Source of the DNA: an uncultured Verrucomicrobiota bacterium
GTDB taxonomy: Bacteria; Verrucomicrobiota; Kiritimatiellia; Kiritimatiellales; Tichowtungiaceae
DNA: 64,000 nucleotides
Direction: 5' to 3'
NCBI GenBank assembly: GCA_903826865.1
Contig: CAIKGD010000037.1
Coordinates: 30,993-94,992 of the forward strand
Under the pieces are notes generated by a model. The model was not told the origin of the DNA. It did not search any database and saw only the letters and a program-made list of their open reading frames with translations. The position numbers were made by a program, and so were the translations under genes. This document shows positions 16,587 to 25,518 of this stretch, in pieces. How positions within the stretch are numbered: position 1 is the stretch's first letter; each line of letters starts with the position of its first letter.

Positions 16587-17774
16587 TCACGACTCGCTGA
16601 GCCGTTTTTTCGGTTCGTCGTGGAGCAGGGCGTGAGCTTCGCGCAGAATTTCGGGAATGCGCCCGGCAAAGCGGCTCTTTTCGAGAACGGGTTTCAGATC
16701 GTTGTTGTTGAATTCGGCCGCCTGCTGTCCGGCGAACCAGTGTCCTGCATTGCCCATCAGGTTGTAGCGCATTTTACCGAATTCGGTCATGTCCAGCCCT
16801 TTGGCATAGGTCCAGAGGCGCAGGATTTCAGGAATATTGATTCCGCCGGGAGTGTCCTGCCAGCGCGGCAGACCTTCGTGCCAGTGGTGAACCCAGTCTG
16901 CACCCAGTGCTTTTTCCATGGCCTGGAAAATCCGTTTTTCAATTTTTTCAACCATTGGAAATTTTTCTTCCATACTGCCTACAGCGGTGACGTGTTCAGC
17001 AAAGTCGGAGGGCCGGGTGGCGCCGATGGAGAGCGTATGAATTTCCGGGCGGCGCAGGCAGTAGAGGTCGTTGAACTGCATCGGAGTGAGCGGCTGGCAG
17101 AGATCGATTAGTTTGGGCGGCGGTTCGTAGAGTTTGCCGCCTTTGTCGCAGGGACTGATGATGAAGACTCCCATGTCACGTCTGGTTGCAGCCTCAACAG
17201 AAGCCCAGGTTACGGGGTGGTAGACAAAATACCAGTGCAGGTTGACGTATTCGAACAGCCCGGTTTCAATGGCTTTGACAACGATGTCCGGTGTGCCATG
17301 AGTTGAAAATCCGATATGGCAGCAGCGCCCCTCTTTTTTGAGCTGTTCGAGTACCGGCATGTTTTTCAGAGACTGCTGCAGGGTTTCTTCATTGTTGATG
17401 CCGTGAATGGAGAGCAGGTCGACGTGATCCAGGCGGAGCGCCGCCATCGATGTTTCAAATGTTGCGAGGAATTCCGCCGGCGTATCGGTAGGCGCAATTT
17501 TTGTCTGGACGATTATTTTGTCACGCGGAAGCGCCGGCAGCAGTTTGCCGAGCTGGTATTCAGAGGTGCCGTAGCCGCGGGCGGTTTCAATGTGGTTGAT
17601 GCCGAGGTCGAGCGCATAGCGGACGGCGGCTTCGAGGTTTTTCTGGTTTTCTTCGGTGATGCCATCCCGGTTGGCAGGTTCGTCCTGCCAGCTGTGCTGG
17701 TAGCGCATGCCGCCGCAGGTGAGAACAGGCATTTGCAGTCCGGTTTTGCCAAAACGTCTTTTCGGTACAGTCAT
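16587..17774 (-). CDS. aldo/keto reductase family protein
   Basis: A 395-residue protein starting RRFGKTGLQMPVLTCGGM, the classic N-terminal segment of aldo/keto reductases, with INHIETARGYGTSEYQLG carrying the conserved Asp/Tyr region (the usual Asp is Glu here) and DLLSIHG. The TIM-barrel occupies ~1-270. The ~120-residue C-terminal extension aligns in position with that of Fe-S aldo/keto reductases, but the Cys cluster that would bind [4Fe-4S] is absent, so it is unlikely to carry the cluster. The substrate is unknown. It lies 3 bases downstream of the AEC permease gene, so the two are co-transcribed. Confidence 0.85.
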   Translation of the reverse strand: MTVPKRRFGKTGLQMPVLTCGGMRYQHSWQDEPANRDGITEENQKNLEAAVRYALDLGINHIETARGYGTSEYQLGKLLPALPRDKIIVQTKIAPTDTPAEFLATFETSMAALRLDHVDLLSIHGINNEETLQQSLKNMPVLEQLKKEGRCCHIGFSTHGTPDIVVKAIETGLFEYVNLHWYFVYHPVTWASVEAATRRDMGVFIISPCDKGGKLYEPPPKLIDLCQPLTPMQFNDLYCLRRPEIHTLSIGATRPSDFAEHVTAVGSMEEKFPMVEKIEKRIFQAMEKALGADWVHHWHEGLPRWQDTPGGINIPEILRLWTYAKGLDMTEFGKMRYNLMGNAGHWFAGQQAAEFNNNDLKPVLEKSRFAGRIPEILREAHALLHDEPKKRLSES

Positions 17775-17777
17775 GCT

Positions 17778-18713
17778 TTATCCTCCCAGGACGAGTACGG
17801 CGGCCAGCGACAGACCGGAGAGCAGTGTGCTGACGACAACAATATGCGCCGCGAGATCCCGGTCGCTGTTGAAAATGTCGGCCATAACGTAACTGGCCAC
17901 CGCTGTCGGACAGGCGAGATAAATCAGCAGAATCTGCCGTTCGGCGGGCGGGAGCTTCCAGAGCATCGCCAGACCCAGTCCGATCAGCGGCTGGATGAAA
18001 ACTTTGATGCCGGATGAAACGGTTGACGGCACCAGTCCAGTGCGAAGCCCCTGGAATGAGAGGGAGGCGCCGATACTCAGCAAAGCCAGTGCGAGGGCGG
18101 TATCCCCCAGTGCCGTTAAGGTGCGCTGAACCGCGACCGGCAGAGCAATTTCGCAACTGTTTAAAAGCAGGCCGATTACGCAGGCGATCAGCAGAGGGTT
18201 GAGCAGAAGCTGTTTTATGAACAGCAGTACGGCAGCGCCGGGGCTTCGCTGCTGCCGGTCACCGTGCGCGAGGAGGATGAGAACCGAGAGAAAGTTATAA
18301 AAAACAATGGACGGTGCCAGCGCGACGGTTGCCAGCGCCATGATGCCGGGGTCTGATCCGGTCATGGAGTAAAGGATAACGGGCAGACCGATGAAAGCAT
18401 TGTTGGAGCGCATAGCGCCCTGAACAAAAGCTCCCATGGAGCGGCGGTTCAGCCGCAGGGCGAAGGCTGCGATATATCCGACCGCTACGGATCCTGCCGT
18501 TGCCAGAACCAGAAGCAGAGACATCCGGGTGACATCGCCGGAATTGAAAGCCGCATTGGATATTTTATCAATCAGCAGCGCGGGCAGTGCAATCCAGTAG
18601 GTCAGCCGGTTGAGGCTCTTGGCAAGGCCGTCGGAAAAGAATCCGGTTCGGCAGAGGATTTTGCCGAGCGCGATGATCAGAAAAACAGGTAGCAGACTGC
18701 CGAGTAAATACAT
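17778..18713 (-). CDS. AEC-family transporter
   Basis: A 311-residue, highly hydrophobic protein with about ten membrane segments, of the auxin efflux carrier (AEC) family. Characteristic features include the early Gly/Asn region GKILCRTGFFS, the NNAFIGLPVIL motif near residue 105, and paired five-helix halves. Bacterial members export or import organic acids such as malate. It heads a two-gene unit with the downstream aldo/keto reductase (3-base gap). Confidence 0.88.
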   Translation of the reverse strand: MYLLGSLLPVFLIIALGKILCRTGFFSDGLAKSLNRLTYWIALPALLIDKISNAAFNSGDVTRMSLLLVLATAGSVAVGYIAAFALRLNRRSMGAFVQGAMRSNNAFIGLPVILYSMTGSDPGIMALATVALAPSIVFYNFLSVLILLAHGDRQQRSPGAAVLLFIKQLLLNPLLIACVIGLLLNSCEIALPVAVQRTLTALGDTALALALLSIGASLSFQGLRTGLVPSTVSSGIKVFIQPLIGLGLAMLWKLPPAERQILLIYLACPTAVASYVMADIFNSDRDLAAHIVVVSTLLSGLSLAAVLVLGG

Positions 18714-19048
18714 AGACAGCAGAGTAAGGAAACGGCGGACGGAAATGAACCGGAAAAGCAGGAAAAGGTAAAACCAGGACTCCTGGAACGCTCAATTCCC
18801 CAAAAGAAAGACTGTTTGTCGGCCTTGTGTTTTCCGGCTGAAAAGCCTGTCCAACCCGGGATTGGAAAGCTATTTTTCGTTCCGCGCTGACAAGAGCCTT
18901 TGGTTCAATAAACGAATCCTGATCAGGAGTATTGACGATGGCAATCAGCCTTCTTTTTTCGTTAGAAAACTAAAAGTTGTATCAAACCACTGTCATATTC
19001 TCTCAAATCGCCCGTCGTGATACACCGGTCCAGCGGGTAAAAAAGCGG
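18714..19048. other. spacer between AEC permease and tRNA-Ser
   Basis: 335 bases with no gene I can support. Two short palindromes are visible (CCAGGACTCCTGG around 18775-18787 and CCTGATCAGG around 18918-18927). A run of six T's on the minus strand just 3' of the tRNA could contribute to transcription termination. Confidence 0.4.
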
Positions 19049-19136
19049 CGGAGAAGGGGGGATTCGAACCCCCGGTGCCTTTAAAGGGCACACACGCTTT
19101 CCAAGCGTGCTCATTAAACCACTCTGACACCTCTCC
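19049..19136 (-). tRNA. tRNA-Ser (GGA anticodon)
   Basis: 88 nucleotides on the minus strand fold into a class II tRNA. The acceptor stem is GGAGAGG paired with CTTCTCC (one G-U), followed by discriminator G. The anticodon arm CACGC-TTGGAAA-GCGTG gives anticodon GGA (complement at 19100-19102), a long variable arm follows (type II, as expected for Ser), and the T arm reads GGGGG-TTCGAAT-CCCCC. The CCA end is not encoded. It reads UCC/UCU serine codons. It lies just downstream of parA on the same strand. Confidence 0.96.
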
Positions 19137-19148
19137 GCAAAAAAGGTT

Positions 19149-20039
19149 TCACACGGTAGTGTCTTCGGCGGGGTCTGCCAAGTCATTTTCTACGGCAGCT
19201 TCGAACGGTTCGGCGGATTCGTCCGGTACGGAATAAATGGATGAGGCCGCCGGATCCGGCACACAAGACCCTGTCTGCCGGCCGAGGAGTTCCTTCGCCA
19301 GCAGGCGGTAGGCTTCCGCGCCTTTTGACTGCACGTCATATTCTGTGATCGGCTTGCCGTGACTGGGCGCTTCGCTCAGCCGGATGCTGCGCGGAATGAC
19401 GGTCTTAAACAGCCGGTCGCCGAAATGCTTGTGTACTTCAGCGGCCACCTGCTGGGCCAGATTGGTGCGCGAATCATACATCGTCAGCACAATGCCTTCG
19501 ATTTGCAGCCCTGGATTGCCCGCCGCGCGCACCTGCTCGATGATGCGCAGCATGACGCTTAACCCTTCGAGCGCCAGATACTCCGCCTGAATCGGGATGA
19601 CGATTGAGTCGGCGGTGTAGAGCGCATTCATGAAGAGAATGCCGAGCGACGGCGGGCAGTCGAGCAGGATAAAGTCATATTCGTCTTGCTCCACAATCGG
19701 ACGCAGGGCGTTTTTTAGGCAGTGCAGATAGTTGTCCATACGGGCGATCGCCACCTCGCAACCGGCGAGATCGAGTTCCGACGGAATCACATGCAGCCGT
19801 TTGGTCGCCGTGGGTTTAATGAGTGTGCGGGCGTCTGTTTCACCGAGCAGTGCGGCATAAATGCTTGCGCCGTCTTCTTTTTCCAGCCCGACGCTGCTCG
19901 TTGCGTTGGCCTGCGGATCGAGGTCGATCAGCAGTACGTTTTTACGGCGTTCGGCCAGACTGGCGGCCAGATTCACGGCAGTCGTCGTTTTACCGACGCC
20001 GCCCTTTTGATTTGCGAGTGCAATAACTTTAGTACTCAT
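19149..20039 (-). CDS. parA: ParA/Soj-family chromosome-partitioning ATPase
   Basis: A ParA-type ATPase of ~296 residues: deviant Walker A KGGVGKTTT near residue 13, Walker A' DLDPQANAT and Walker B FILLDCPPSLG, all canonical. It would bind DNA nonspecifically and drive origin segregation. ATG at 20039 (MSTKVIALANQ) is preferred over an upstream ATG at 20060 that would overlap rsmE. The last ~45 residues are an acidic tail beyond the usual family end. No parB lies beside it within the window, which is unusual for a chromosomal par pair. The gene is 7 bases downstream of rsmE. Confidence 0.92.
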   Translation of the reverse strand: MSTKVIALANQKGGVGKTTTAVNLAASLAERRKNVLLIDLDPQANATSSVGLEKEDGASIYAALLGETDARTLIKPTATKRLHVIPSELDLAGCEVAIARMDNYLHCLKNALRPIVEQDEYDFILLDCPPSLGILFMNALYTADSIVIPIQAEYLALEGLSVMLRIIEQVRAAGNPGLQIEGIVLTMYDSRTNLAQQVAAEVHKHFGDRLFKTVIPRSIRLSEAPSHGKPITEYDVQSKGAEAYRLLAKELLGRQTGSCVPDPAASSIYSVPDESAEPFEAAVENDLADPAEDTTV

Positions 20040-20046
20040 GTGCGGG

Positions 20047-20769
20047 CTAGAATAACTCATAAGCCAGCACGCTCAACCCGAAAATGGCGGCGGTTTCGGT
20101 TCGCAGGATTTGACTGCCGAAGGTGACAGGAATGGCACCCGCCGCGACGGCGGCATTTACTTCTTCTTCCGTGAAGTCGCCTTCCGGTCCGATCAGCAGT
20201 GCGGCGGTTTTAATTTTTGCTCTGTCCAAACCTTGGAAAGCTTCGCGGAATGGTTTGGCATTTGGATGCAGCGAGCCGATGAAAACGACATCGGCTTTCA
20301 ACGCTACGGCGTTGAATTTTTGCAACGGGAGAAGTTCCGGCAGCCAGGCGGTGCCGCACTGCTGCGCCGCGTTGCGGATGATCGTCTGCCAGCGTTCCAT
20401 TTGTTTTTCCGGTTCTTTTGAGCGGTTGACGGTATGTGCGCTGATGACCGGCTGAATCCGGCGGATGCCCAGTTCGGTCGCTTTTTGCAGAATCAGTTCA
20501 AAGCGATCGGGTTTGCAGATGGCTTGAATCAGCGTGATTTCAACGACGGGCGGCGGAACCGTTTCGCGGGCGGTAATCCGGACGGTCACTTCTTTTTTTG
20601 TAACAGCCTCAACGATGCCTTCGGCGCGTGTTCCCTGTCCGTCAAACAGCGTCAGCTCCTGACCGGCTTCGACGCGGAGTACCCGCGCGAGGTGGTGCGA
20701 CTCTTCGGGCGAAAGCACGGCGAGGTCGTTTTCCAGCGTTCCTGACGGCGTGAAGGAGTTGATTCTCAT
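20047..20769 (-). CDS. rsmE: 16S rRNA (uracil-1498-N3)-methyltransferase
   Basis: A 240-residue SPOUT methyltransferase. RsmE hallmarks: N-terminal PUA-like segment (HHLARVLRVEAGQELTLFDG), the QAICKPDRFELILQKATELG block, and the knot motifs LIGPEGDFTEEEV and LGSQILRTETAA (here FGSQILRTETA). It methylates U1498 of 16S rRNA in the assembled 30S subunit. It precedes parA with a 7-base gap and follows dnaJ, separated by a long hairpin at 20784-20845. Confidence 0.94.
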   Translation of the reverse strand: MRINSFTPSGTLENDLAVLSPEESHHLARVLRVEAGQELTLFDGQGTRAEGIVEAVTKKEVTVRITARETVPPPVVEITLIQAICKPDRFELILQKATELGIRRIQPVISAHTVNRSKEPEKQMERWQTIIRNAAQQCGTAWLPELLPLQKFNAVALKADVVFIGSLHPNAKPFREAFQGLDRAKIKTAALLIGPEGDFTEEEVNAAVAAGAIPVTFGSQILRTETAAIFGLSVLAYELF

Positions 20770-20783
20770 GAGAGAGACCTTTG

Positions 20784-20845
20784 GGAATGATGGAATATTG
20801 GAATGGTGGAATAACGCTTCTTTATTTCCAGTATTCCATCATTCC
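20784..20845. repeat. long inverted repeat between dnaJ and rsmE
   Basis: Arms at 20784-20803 and 20826-20845 match at 19 of 20 bases with a 22-base loop. The arms are made of repeated GGAAT-like words. There is no U-tract, so a processing or attenuating hairpin between dnaJ and rsmE, or a repeat element, is more likely than an intrinsic terminator. Confidence 0.7.
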
Positions 20846-20854
20846 TCCATTCCA

Positions 20855-22048
20855 TTACTGCTCTTTCTCGAGAGCCCGTTTGTGTTCGTAGAATTTTTCG
20901 GCCGCTTTGTTCATCTTCTGCGTCAGCGGGAAGTTCTTTTCGTCCAGCATCTCAGCCGCTTCCTGCATCTTTTTCTTCTCTTTGCCGCCGAGTCCCTGCG
21001 GAATTTCAATCTGTACCACAATGTGCTGGTCGCCGGTGCCGTAGCGCGGGCTGGTGATGCCTTTACCTTTCATCCGGAACACTTTGCCGTTCTCTGTGCC
21101 GGCCGGGATTTTAAGTTCCGCGCGGCCGTGAATGGTCGGTACATGCACTTCGCCGCCGAGCGCGGCGATATGGAAGGGCACCGGAACCTCGCAGACAATG
21201 TCGAGGTCGTTGCGTTTGAAAAATTCGTGTTCACGGACGTGCAGCACAATGTAAAGGTCGCCGGACGGGCCGCCGCGCAGTCCGCCTTCGCCTTTACCGG
21301 CGATGCGCAGGCGAGAACCGGTTTCGACGCCGCCGGGAATCTTCACGTCAATGGTGCGCTTGTTACGCACCAGTCCCTGTCCGCGGCAGACGGTGCAGGG
21401 TTTTTCAATCACCTGGCCGGTACCGCGGCAGGTCGGGCAGGTCTGGCGGAACTGAATAAAACCGCCGCCGCTGACCACCTGGCCTGCGCCCCGACAGTCG
21501 GAGCAGGTTTTGCGTCCGGATCCGGGCTCGGCGCCGCCGCCTTTGCAGCGGTCGCAGGTTTCGTTGACGTTGATGCGGATTTCGCGCGAAGAGCCGAGCA
21601 CGGCTTCTTCAAAATCAATTTCGAGGTCGAAGCGCAGATCCGCGCCTTCCTGCGGTGCGTTGGGGTTTTGGGCGCGTCCGCCGCCGCCGAAAAAGTTTTC
21701 AAAAATACTTCCGCCGCCGCCGGATGCGCCCATAAAGGTGCGCAGCGCTTCTTCGAGGTCAATGCCGCCGCCGCCGAATCCACCGTAACTGCCGCCGCCA
21801 CCGCCGCCGCGTCCCGCGCCGAAAGCGGCGTGGCCGAACTGGTCATACTGCTGACGCTTCGCGGTGTCGCTGAGCACTTCGTAGGCTTCGGAAACTTCTT
21901 TGAATTTTTCCTCGGAGGCTTTGTCGCCGGGATTCTTGTCGGGGTGATACTGGATGGCCATTTTGCGGTAGGCCTTCTTGATATCTTCCGCTGAAGCACC
22001 CTTAGCGATGCCCAGCACTTCGTAATAATCTCGTTTCTGTGAAGCCAT
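20855..22048 (-). CDS. dnaJ: DnaJ chaperone
   Basis: Hsp40 co-chaperone that stimulates DnaK ATPase, 397 residues. The J domain (1-70) has the HPD motif in [10 protein letters not shown] Gly-rich region (~75-125) follows, then four CxxCxGxG-type zinc repeats ([32 protein letters not shown]) and the beta-sandwich substrate domains. The start codon overlaps the grpE stop (TAATG), so the two are translationally coupled. dnaK is not in the window. Confidence 0.97.
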   Translation of the reverse strand: MASQKRDYYEVLGIAKGASAEDIKKAYRKMAIQYHPDKNPGDKASEEKFKEVSEAYEVLSDTAKRQQYDQFGHAAFGAGRGGGGGGSYGGFGGGGIDLEEALRTFMGASGGGGSIFENFFGGGGRAQNPNAPQEGADLRFDLEIDFEEAVLGSSREIRINVNETCDRCKGGGAEPGSGRKTCSDCRGAGQVVSGGGFIQFRQTCPTCRGTGQVIEKPCTVCRGQGLVRNKRTIDVKIPGGVETGSRLRIAGKGEGGLRGGPSGDLYIVLHVREHEFFKRNDLDIVCEVPVPFHIAALGGEVHVPTIHGRAELKIPAGTENGKVFRMKGKGITSPRYGTGDQHIVVQIEIPQGLGGKEKKKMQEAAEMLDEKNFPLTQKMNKAAEKFYEHKRALEKEQ

Positions 22049-22578
22049 TACTCTGCCGCTCCATTTTCTTTTGCCGGACCGCTGGAAACGATGACCTGCG
22101 ACGCGCGCAGCAGTTTTTCGCCCAGCAGATAGCCTCGGCGAACCTGTTCAATGACGGTTTCGGCCGGCTTGTCCGACGGCATGTGCATAAGCGACTCATG
22201 ACGGTGCGGATCGAACGGCTCGCCGATGGCATCAATGGCGGTGACGTTGAATTTTTTCAATACATCCAGCAGCTGGTTGTAGACGATCCGGAAGCCTTCG
22301 GTGACGGAACAGTCGGCTTTATGATCTTCCGCGCTTTTGAAACCCATTTCGAAATGGTCGATGACGGGCAGTATTTCGAGAAAGAGGGTTTCGTTGGCAA
22401 GCAGGAAAAGTTCGCCGCGTTCGCGCTGGGTGCGCTTGCGGAAATTGTCGAAGTCCGCCCGCAGGCGCAGCAGCTGATCCTTCAGCGGCTCCTCTTCCTG
22501 GACGACAGGCGTGACAACCGGTTCAACAACCTCTTCCGGCTGTTCGGGTGCCGCCTCTTTTTTATCTTTTTTACTCAT
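22048..22578 (-). CDS. grpE: GrpE nucleotide-exchange factor
   Basis: A 176-residue protein with an acidic, low-complexity N-terminus, a long coiled coil (~40-100: [20 protein letters not shown]) and the beta-domain signature EPFDPHRHE...[21 protein letters not shown] near the C-terminus. GrpE releases ADP from DnaK. AAGGA lies upstream of the ATG and a sigma-70-like promoter is at 22630-22657. It is the first gene of a grpE-dnaJ operon. Confidence 0.96.
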   Translation of the reverse strand: MSKKDKKEAAPEQPEEVVEPVVTPVVQEEEPLKDQLLRLRADFDNFRKRTQRERGELFLLANETLFLEILPVIDHFEMGFKSAEDHKADCSVTEGFRIVYNQLLDVLKKFNVTAIDAIGEPFDPHRHESLMHMPSDKPAETVIEQVRRGYLLGEKLLRASQVIVSSGPAKENGAAE

Positions 22579-22629
22579 GATTCAAATTCCTTAATAGCCG
22601 GATCCTGAAAAACAGATCCAAGGGTTGGA

Positions 22630-22657
22630 AAAATACGCATTTGCGCGGGTTAGTCAA
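22630..22657 (-). promoter_or_regulatory. predicted sigma-70 promoter of grpE-dnaJ
   Basis: On the minus strand TTGACT (complement 22652-22657) and TATTTT (complement 22630-22635) are separated by 16 bases, upstream of grpE. The palindrome TCCAAGGGTTGGA (22617-22629) abuts the -10 on its downstream side, where a bound protein would block initiation. Confidence 0.45.
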
Positions 22658-22676
22658 TGCCGGAGGGCGGGATGGT

Positions 22677-24125
22677 TCAGCGGACTTCGAGCGCGATCAG
22701 GGTCATGTCGTCATATTGCTGCTGTGCGCCGACATGCCGGGCAATCCGGTCGCGGATGGACTTGGTGAGAGCATCCACACCGCCGGCCGATTCGGTATCA
22801 ATAGTTTGCAGAAGGGTGGCAGCACCCCATTCTTCATTTTTTTCATTGAGCGCCTCGGTGATGCCGTCGGTGTAGACGACCACGACGTCGCCGGCGGCAA
22901 GCTGAACGGAGACGTCTTTGATGGCGCTGTCGAAGATTTCCGCGTCAGCGAGACCGATGGCGATTCCTGCCGAAGCCAGCGGTTCGGGCGCGCCGTTGCT
23001 GATCCGTTTAAGCACCGGGCTTTCGTGTCCGGCTCGGGCAAAGGTAAGTTCACGGGTGCGGGTGTTGAGGATCATGTAGAGCATGGTGATGAACATATCT
23101 TCGGCGAGGTTGGCGCTCAGGACGCGGTTGAGTTCGGAGAGCATACGTGCGGGACTGTTTTCCTGAACGGCGCGGGCGCGCAGAACACCCTGACAGACCG
23201 CCATCATCATGGCACCGCCGATGCCTTTACCCGCGACGTCGGCGATGGCGATTCCGAGGTGTTCGCCGTCAATTTGAATAAAGTCATAGTAATCACCGCC
23301 GATGTTGAAGGCGGGCAGGTTGTAGGCGGCGAGGCGCGCGCCTTCGATCTGCGGCAGGTGCTGCGGAAGCAGAGACTCCTGAATCTGCTGGGCAGCCTGC
23401 ATGTCGCGGTCGAGCTGCCGCTTGCGGTCAAGATCGGCTTTAAGCCCGGTGTAGTGGACGGGTACGGAGGCCTGATCGGCCATGGCCTGAATCAGGTTGA
23501 GGTCGCCGGGCGTGAACGGCTGCCCGTCGGTGCGGTTGGCGAGCGCGATAACGCCGAGCACTTCATTACCGAACCGCATGGGCACAATCAGCAGCGAACG
23601 GATTTTCAGAAAGTCATTGGCATAAACCGGAACGCGCGCATCCAGTTCGGCATCTTCGATGATGATGCCGCTGCCGACAGCAGCGGCGGATCCGACGAGG
23701 CCTTCGCCGGCGCTGACGGGACGGTTTTTTACCAGCGCTTCGAGATACTGCGATTTGGCGAGGAGCTGTTCGGTGTGCACCTGATCGGCATCATAAAGCG
23801 GCGGAAAAATTCCGGAAATGGCCCGTGCAAAAAGCTGCGAGCGGTTGGCGTTGTAAAGGTAGATGGCTCCCGAGGCGGCTTTGCCGGTTTTGGTGGCGAA
23901 AAACAGAATGCGTTTCAGCAGGGAATCGGCCTTGATTTCCTCGGCGAACACTTCGCCGATGTTGTGAATGAAGTCGAAAATCACTTCGCGCTCCTGCCGG
24001 AGGGAAATGTTTTTGCGGCGCAGTTTTCTGCTGTTGTGAAGGAGGTAGAAAATAAGAATTACGATGACGGCCTCGAGAAAGAGGGTCATGACCGCAGGTA
24101 TCCAGTTAAATAAAGGCAAAGTCAT
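22677..24125 (-). CDS. membrane-anchored GAF-PP2C serine phosphatase (RsbU-like)
   Basis: 482 residues: one N-terminal membrane helix (~13-29), a GAF domain (~65-215), a short helical linker, then a PPM/SpoIIE-type serine phosphatase (~240-482) with GGDYYDFIQIDGEHLGIAI, DVAGKGIGGAMMMA, VVVVYTDGITEA and a terminal DDMTLIALEVR, the Asp residues of the metal centre. Such proteins dephosphorylate anti-sigma-factor antagonists in partner-switching signalling. The STAS gene is 7 bases upstream in the same operon and is the obvious substrate candidate. Confidence 0.9.
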   Translation of the reverse strand: MTLPLFNWIPAVMTLFLEAVIVILIFYLLHNSRKLRRKNISLRQEREVIFDFIHNIGEVFAEEIKADSLLKRILFFATKTGKAASGAIYLYNANRSQLFARAISGIFPPLYDADQVHTEQLLAKSQYLEALVKNRPVSAGEGLVGSAAAVGSGIIIEDAELDARVPVYANDFLKIRSLLIVPMRFGNEVLGVIALANRTDGQPFTPGDLNLIQAMADQASVPVHYTGLKADLDRKRQLDRDMQAAQQIQESLLPQHLPQIEGARLAAYNLPAFNIGGDYYDFIQIDGEHLGIAIADVAGKGIGGAMMMAVCQGVLRARAVQENSPARMLSELNRVLSANLAEDMFITMLYMILNTRTRELTFARAGHESPVLKRISNGAPEPLASAGIAIGLADAEIFDSAIKDVSVQLAAGDVVVVYTDGITEALNEKNEEWGAATLLQTIDTESAGGVDALTKSIRDRIARHVGAQQQYDDMTLIALEVR

Positions 24126-24132
24126 AAAAGGT

Positions 24133-24651
24133 TCAATTCAGCCGGTCCACATCCGCCTGGAGATACTCAATGACACGCTTGAACCGGGGGCGGTTTTCTT
24201 CGCTCAGTTCCACGAGATTCTGATGCGCTTGCAGGGCGGTTTCGGCCAGTTCTTTTTTAGTGATTCCGTCGATGGAGAGCGACTGCGCAGTCTGGTCCGG
24301 CATGTCATGCCCGTGGCTGTGGCTGTAGTGAGAGATCACCTGATCTACGCCGAGGGTCGCCAGCAGTTTTATGTTTTTATCGGAAAGGTTGATCAGTTCC
24401 AGTGTCTGTCCGCTCTGTTTCAGGCGGCCGGACAGTCCGGCGAGCACACCCATGAACGTACTGTCCATGCCGATGCATTCGGCCAGATCAAGCACCACGA
24501 TGGAAACCGGCTGCTGCGAAATGATCCGGGCGATAAACTGTTTCAGCGTCGTGCTCACTTTGAATGAGCCGCGCCCGGTCACGCGGATAAAAACTTTGCT
24601 GCCGGTGATAGCGGCCTGTAAATCGTCATTACTTTGTTCTACTCCAAGCAT
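24133..24651 (-). CDS. STAS-domain anti-sigma-factor antagonist-like protein
   Basis: A 172-residue protein whose residues ~15-115 form a STAS domain (VFIRVTGRGSFKVSTTLKQF, then VVLDLAECIGMDSTFMGVLAGL with the phosphorylatable Ser in the DST position typical of SpoIIAA/RsbV). The C-terminal ~60 residues are a His-rich then helical extension. With the PP2C phosphatase encoded 7 bases downstream it forms a partner-switching pair. AAGGA sits about 9 bases before the ATG. No RsbW-type kinase is in the window. Confidence 0.85.
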   Translation of the reverse strand: MLGVEQSNDDLQAAITGSKVFIRVTGRGSFKVSTTLKQFIARIISQQPVSIVVLDLAECIGMDSTFMGVLAGLSGRLKQSGQTLELINLSDKNIKLLATLGVDQVISHYSHSHGHDMPDQTAQSLSIDGITKKELAETALQAHQNLVELSEENRPRFKRVIEYLQADVDRLN

Positions 24652-24730
24652 AGAAAAGATTCCTTATTTCAAGATGCCGGAAATTCTAGTCGGCACCGCA
24701 GGGCAGTGCAAATGATAATAGGCGAAAACA

Positions 24731-25429
24731 TTATTCTCCCGGCCCGACAATCACGATGCATTCGCCCTTGACGGTGCGCTCGCCGAATTGCTGCCGGATT
24801 TGCGCCGGGGTTCCGCTGAGCAGTTCCTCGAATTTCTTGGTCAGTTCACGTGCCGCAAAAACCGGCCGTTCCGCGCCCATAACGGCTTCGATTTCTTCGA
24901 GCAGTTTCAGCAGGCGGTAGGGTGACTCGTAAAAAATCGCCGGAACCGGCAGTGCGGCGCACCGTTCAAGCGTACGCCGCCGCGCGCCGCTCTTGCGCGG
25001 CAGAAACCCGGCGAACAGAAAGCCGTGTCCGCCGAAGCCGCTCAGCGCCAGTGCGGTTGTTAAGGCCGTCGGGCCCGGCGCGGAGGTAATCAGTACGCCC
25101 GCCGCCCGGCAGGCTTCCACTACGCGTGCGCCGGGGTCGGAGATACAGGGCATCCCCGAGTCGGTCACCATCGCTACGGCTTCGCCGCTGCGGATGCGTG
25201 CGATGATTTCGTCGCAGCGCTGTGCCTCGTTAAATTTGTGACAGCTGATGCAGTGTGTCTTGATTTCGAAATGATTCAGCAGATTGCGTGTTGTCCGCGT
25301 GTCTTCGGCGACGATCAGCGAGGCCTGCTTGAGCGTTTCAATACCGCGCGCGGTCATATCGCCAAGATGGCCGATCGGTGTTCCGACAATGTAAAGGCCT
25401 GCTTCCAACGGTTGTTCGCGTGATGTCAT
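24731..25429 (-). CDS. rsmI: 16S rRNA (cytidine-1402-2'-O)-methyltransferase
   Basis: A 232-residue tetrapyrrole-methylase-superfamily protein. Diagnostic segments are LYIVGTPIGHLGDMTARGIETL, VAEDTRTTRNLL, VTDSGMPCISDPG and LSGFGGHGFLFAGFLPRK. RsmI 2'-O-methylates C1402 in the 30S decoding centre together with RsmH. The length is slightly below typical (about 280) because the short C-terminal domain seen in other RsmI proteins is missing. It stands alone between STAS and maf. Confidence 0.92.
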   Translation of the reverse strand: MTSREQPLEAGLYIVGTPIGHLGDMTARGIETLKQASLIVAEDTRTTRNLLNHFEIKTHCISCHKFNEAQRCDEIIARIRSGEAVAMVTDSGMPCISDPGARVVEACRAAGVLITSAPGPTALTTALALSGFGGHGFLFAGFLPRKSGARRRTLERCAALPVPAIFYESPYRLLKLLEEIEAVMGAERPVFAARELTKKFEELLSGTPAQIRQQFGERTVKGECIVIVGPGE

Positions 25430-25518
25430 GCGCTTATTTAACTATGAAAAATGAACTATGAAAGGTGAAAACGGGTTTGCGACAGCTTAATTTTAAAAGT
25501 AAATACCAACTTCATACT

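Noticed and set aside
18938..18973. 11-residue ORF with AGGAG upstream, next to tRNA-Ser
   Set aside because: Too short to support, no gene downstream on that strand that it could regulate.
22641..24113. 490-codon frame opposite the PP2C gene
   Set aside because: Antisense shadow of a clear phosphatase gene.
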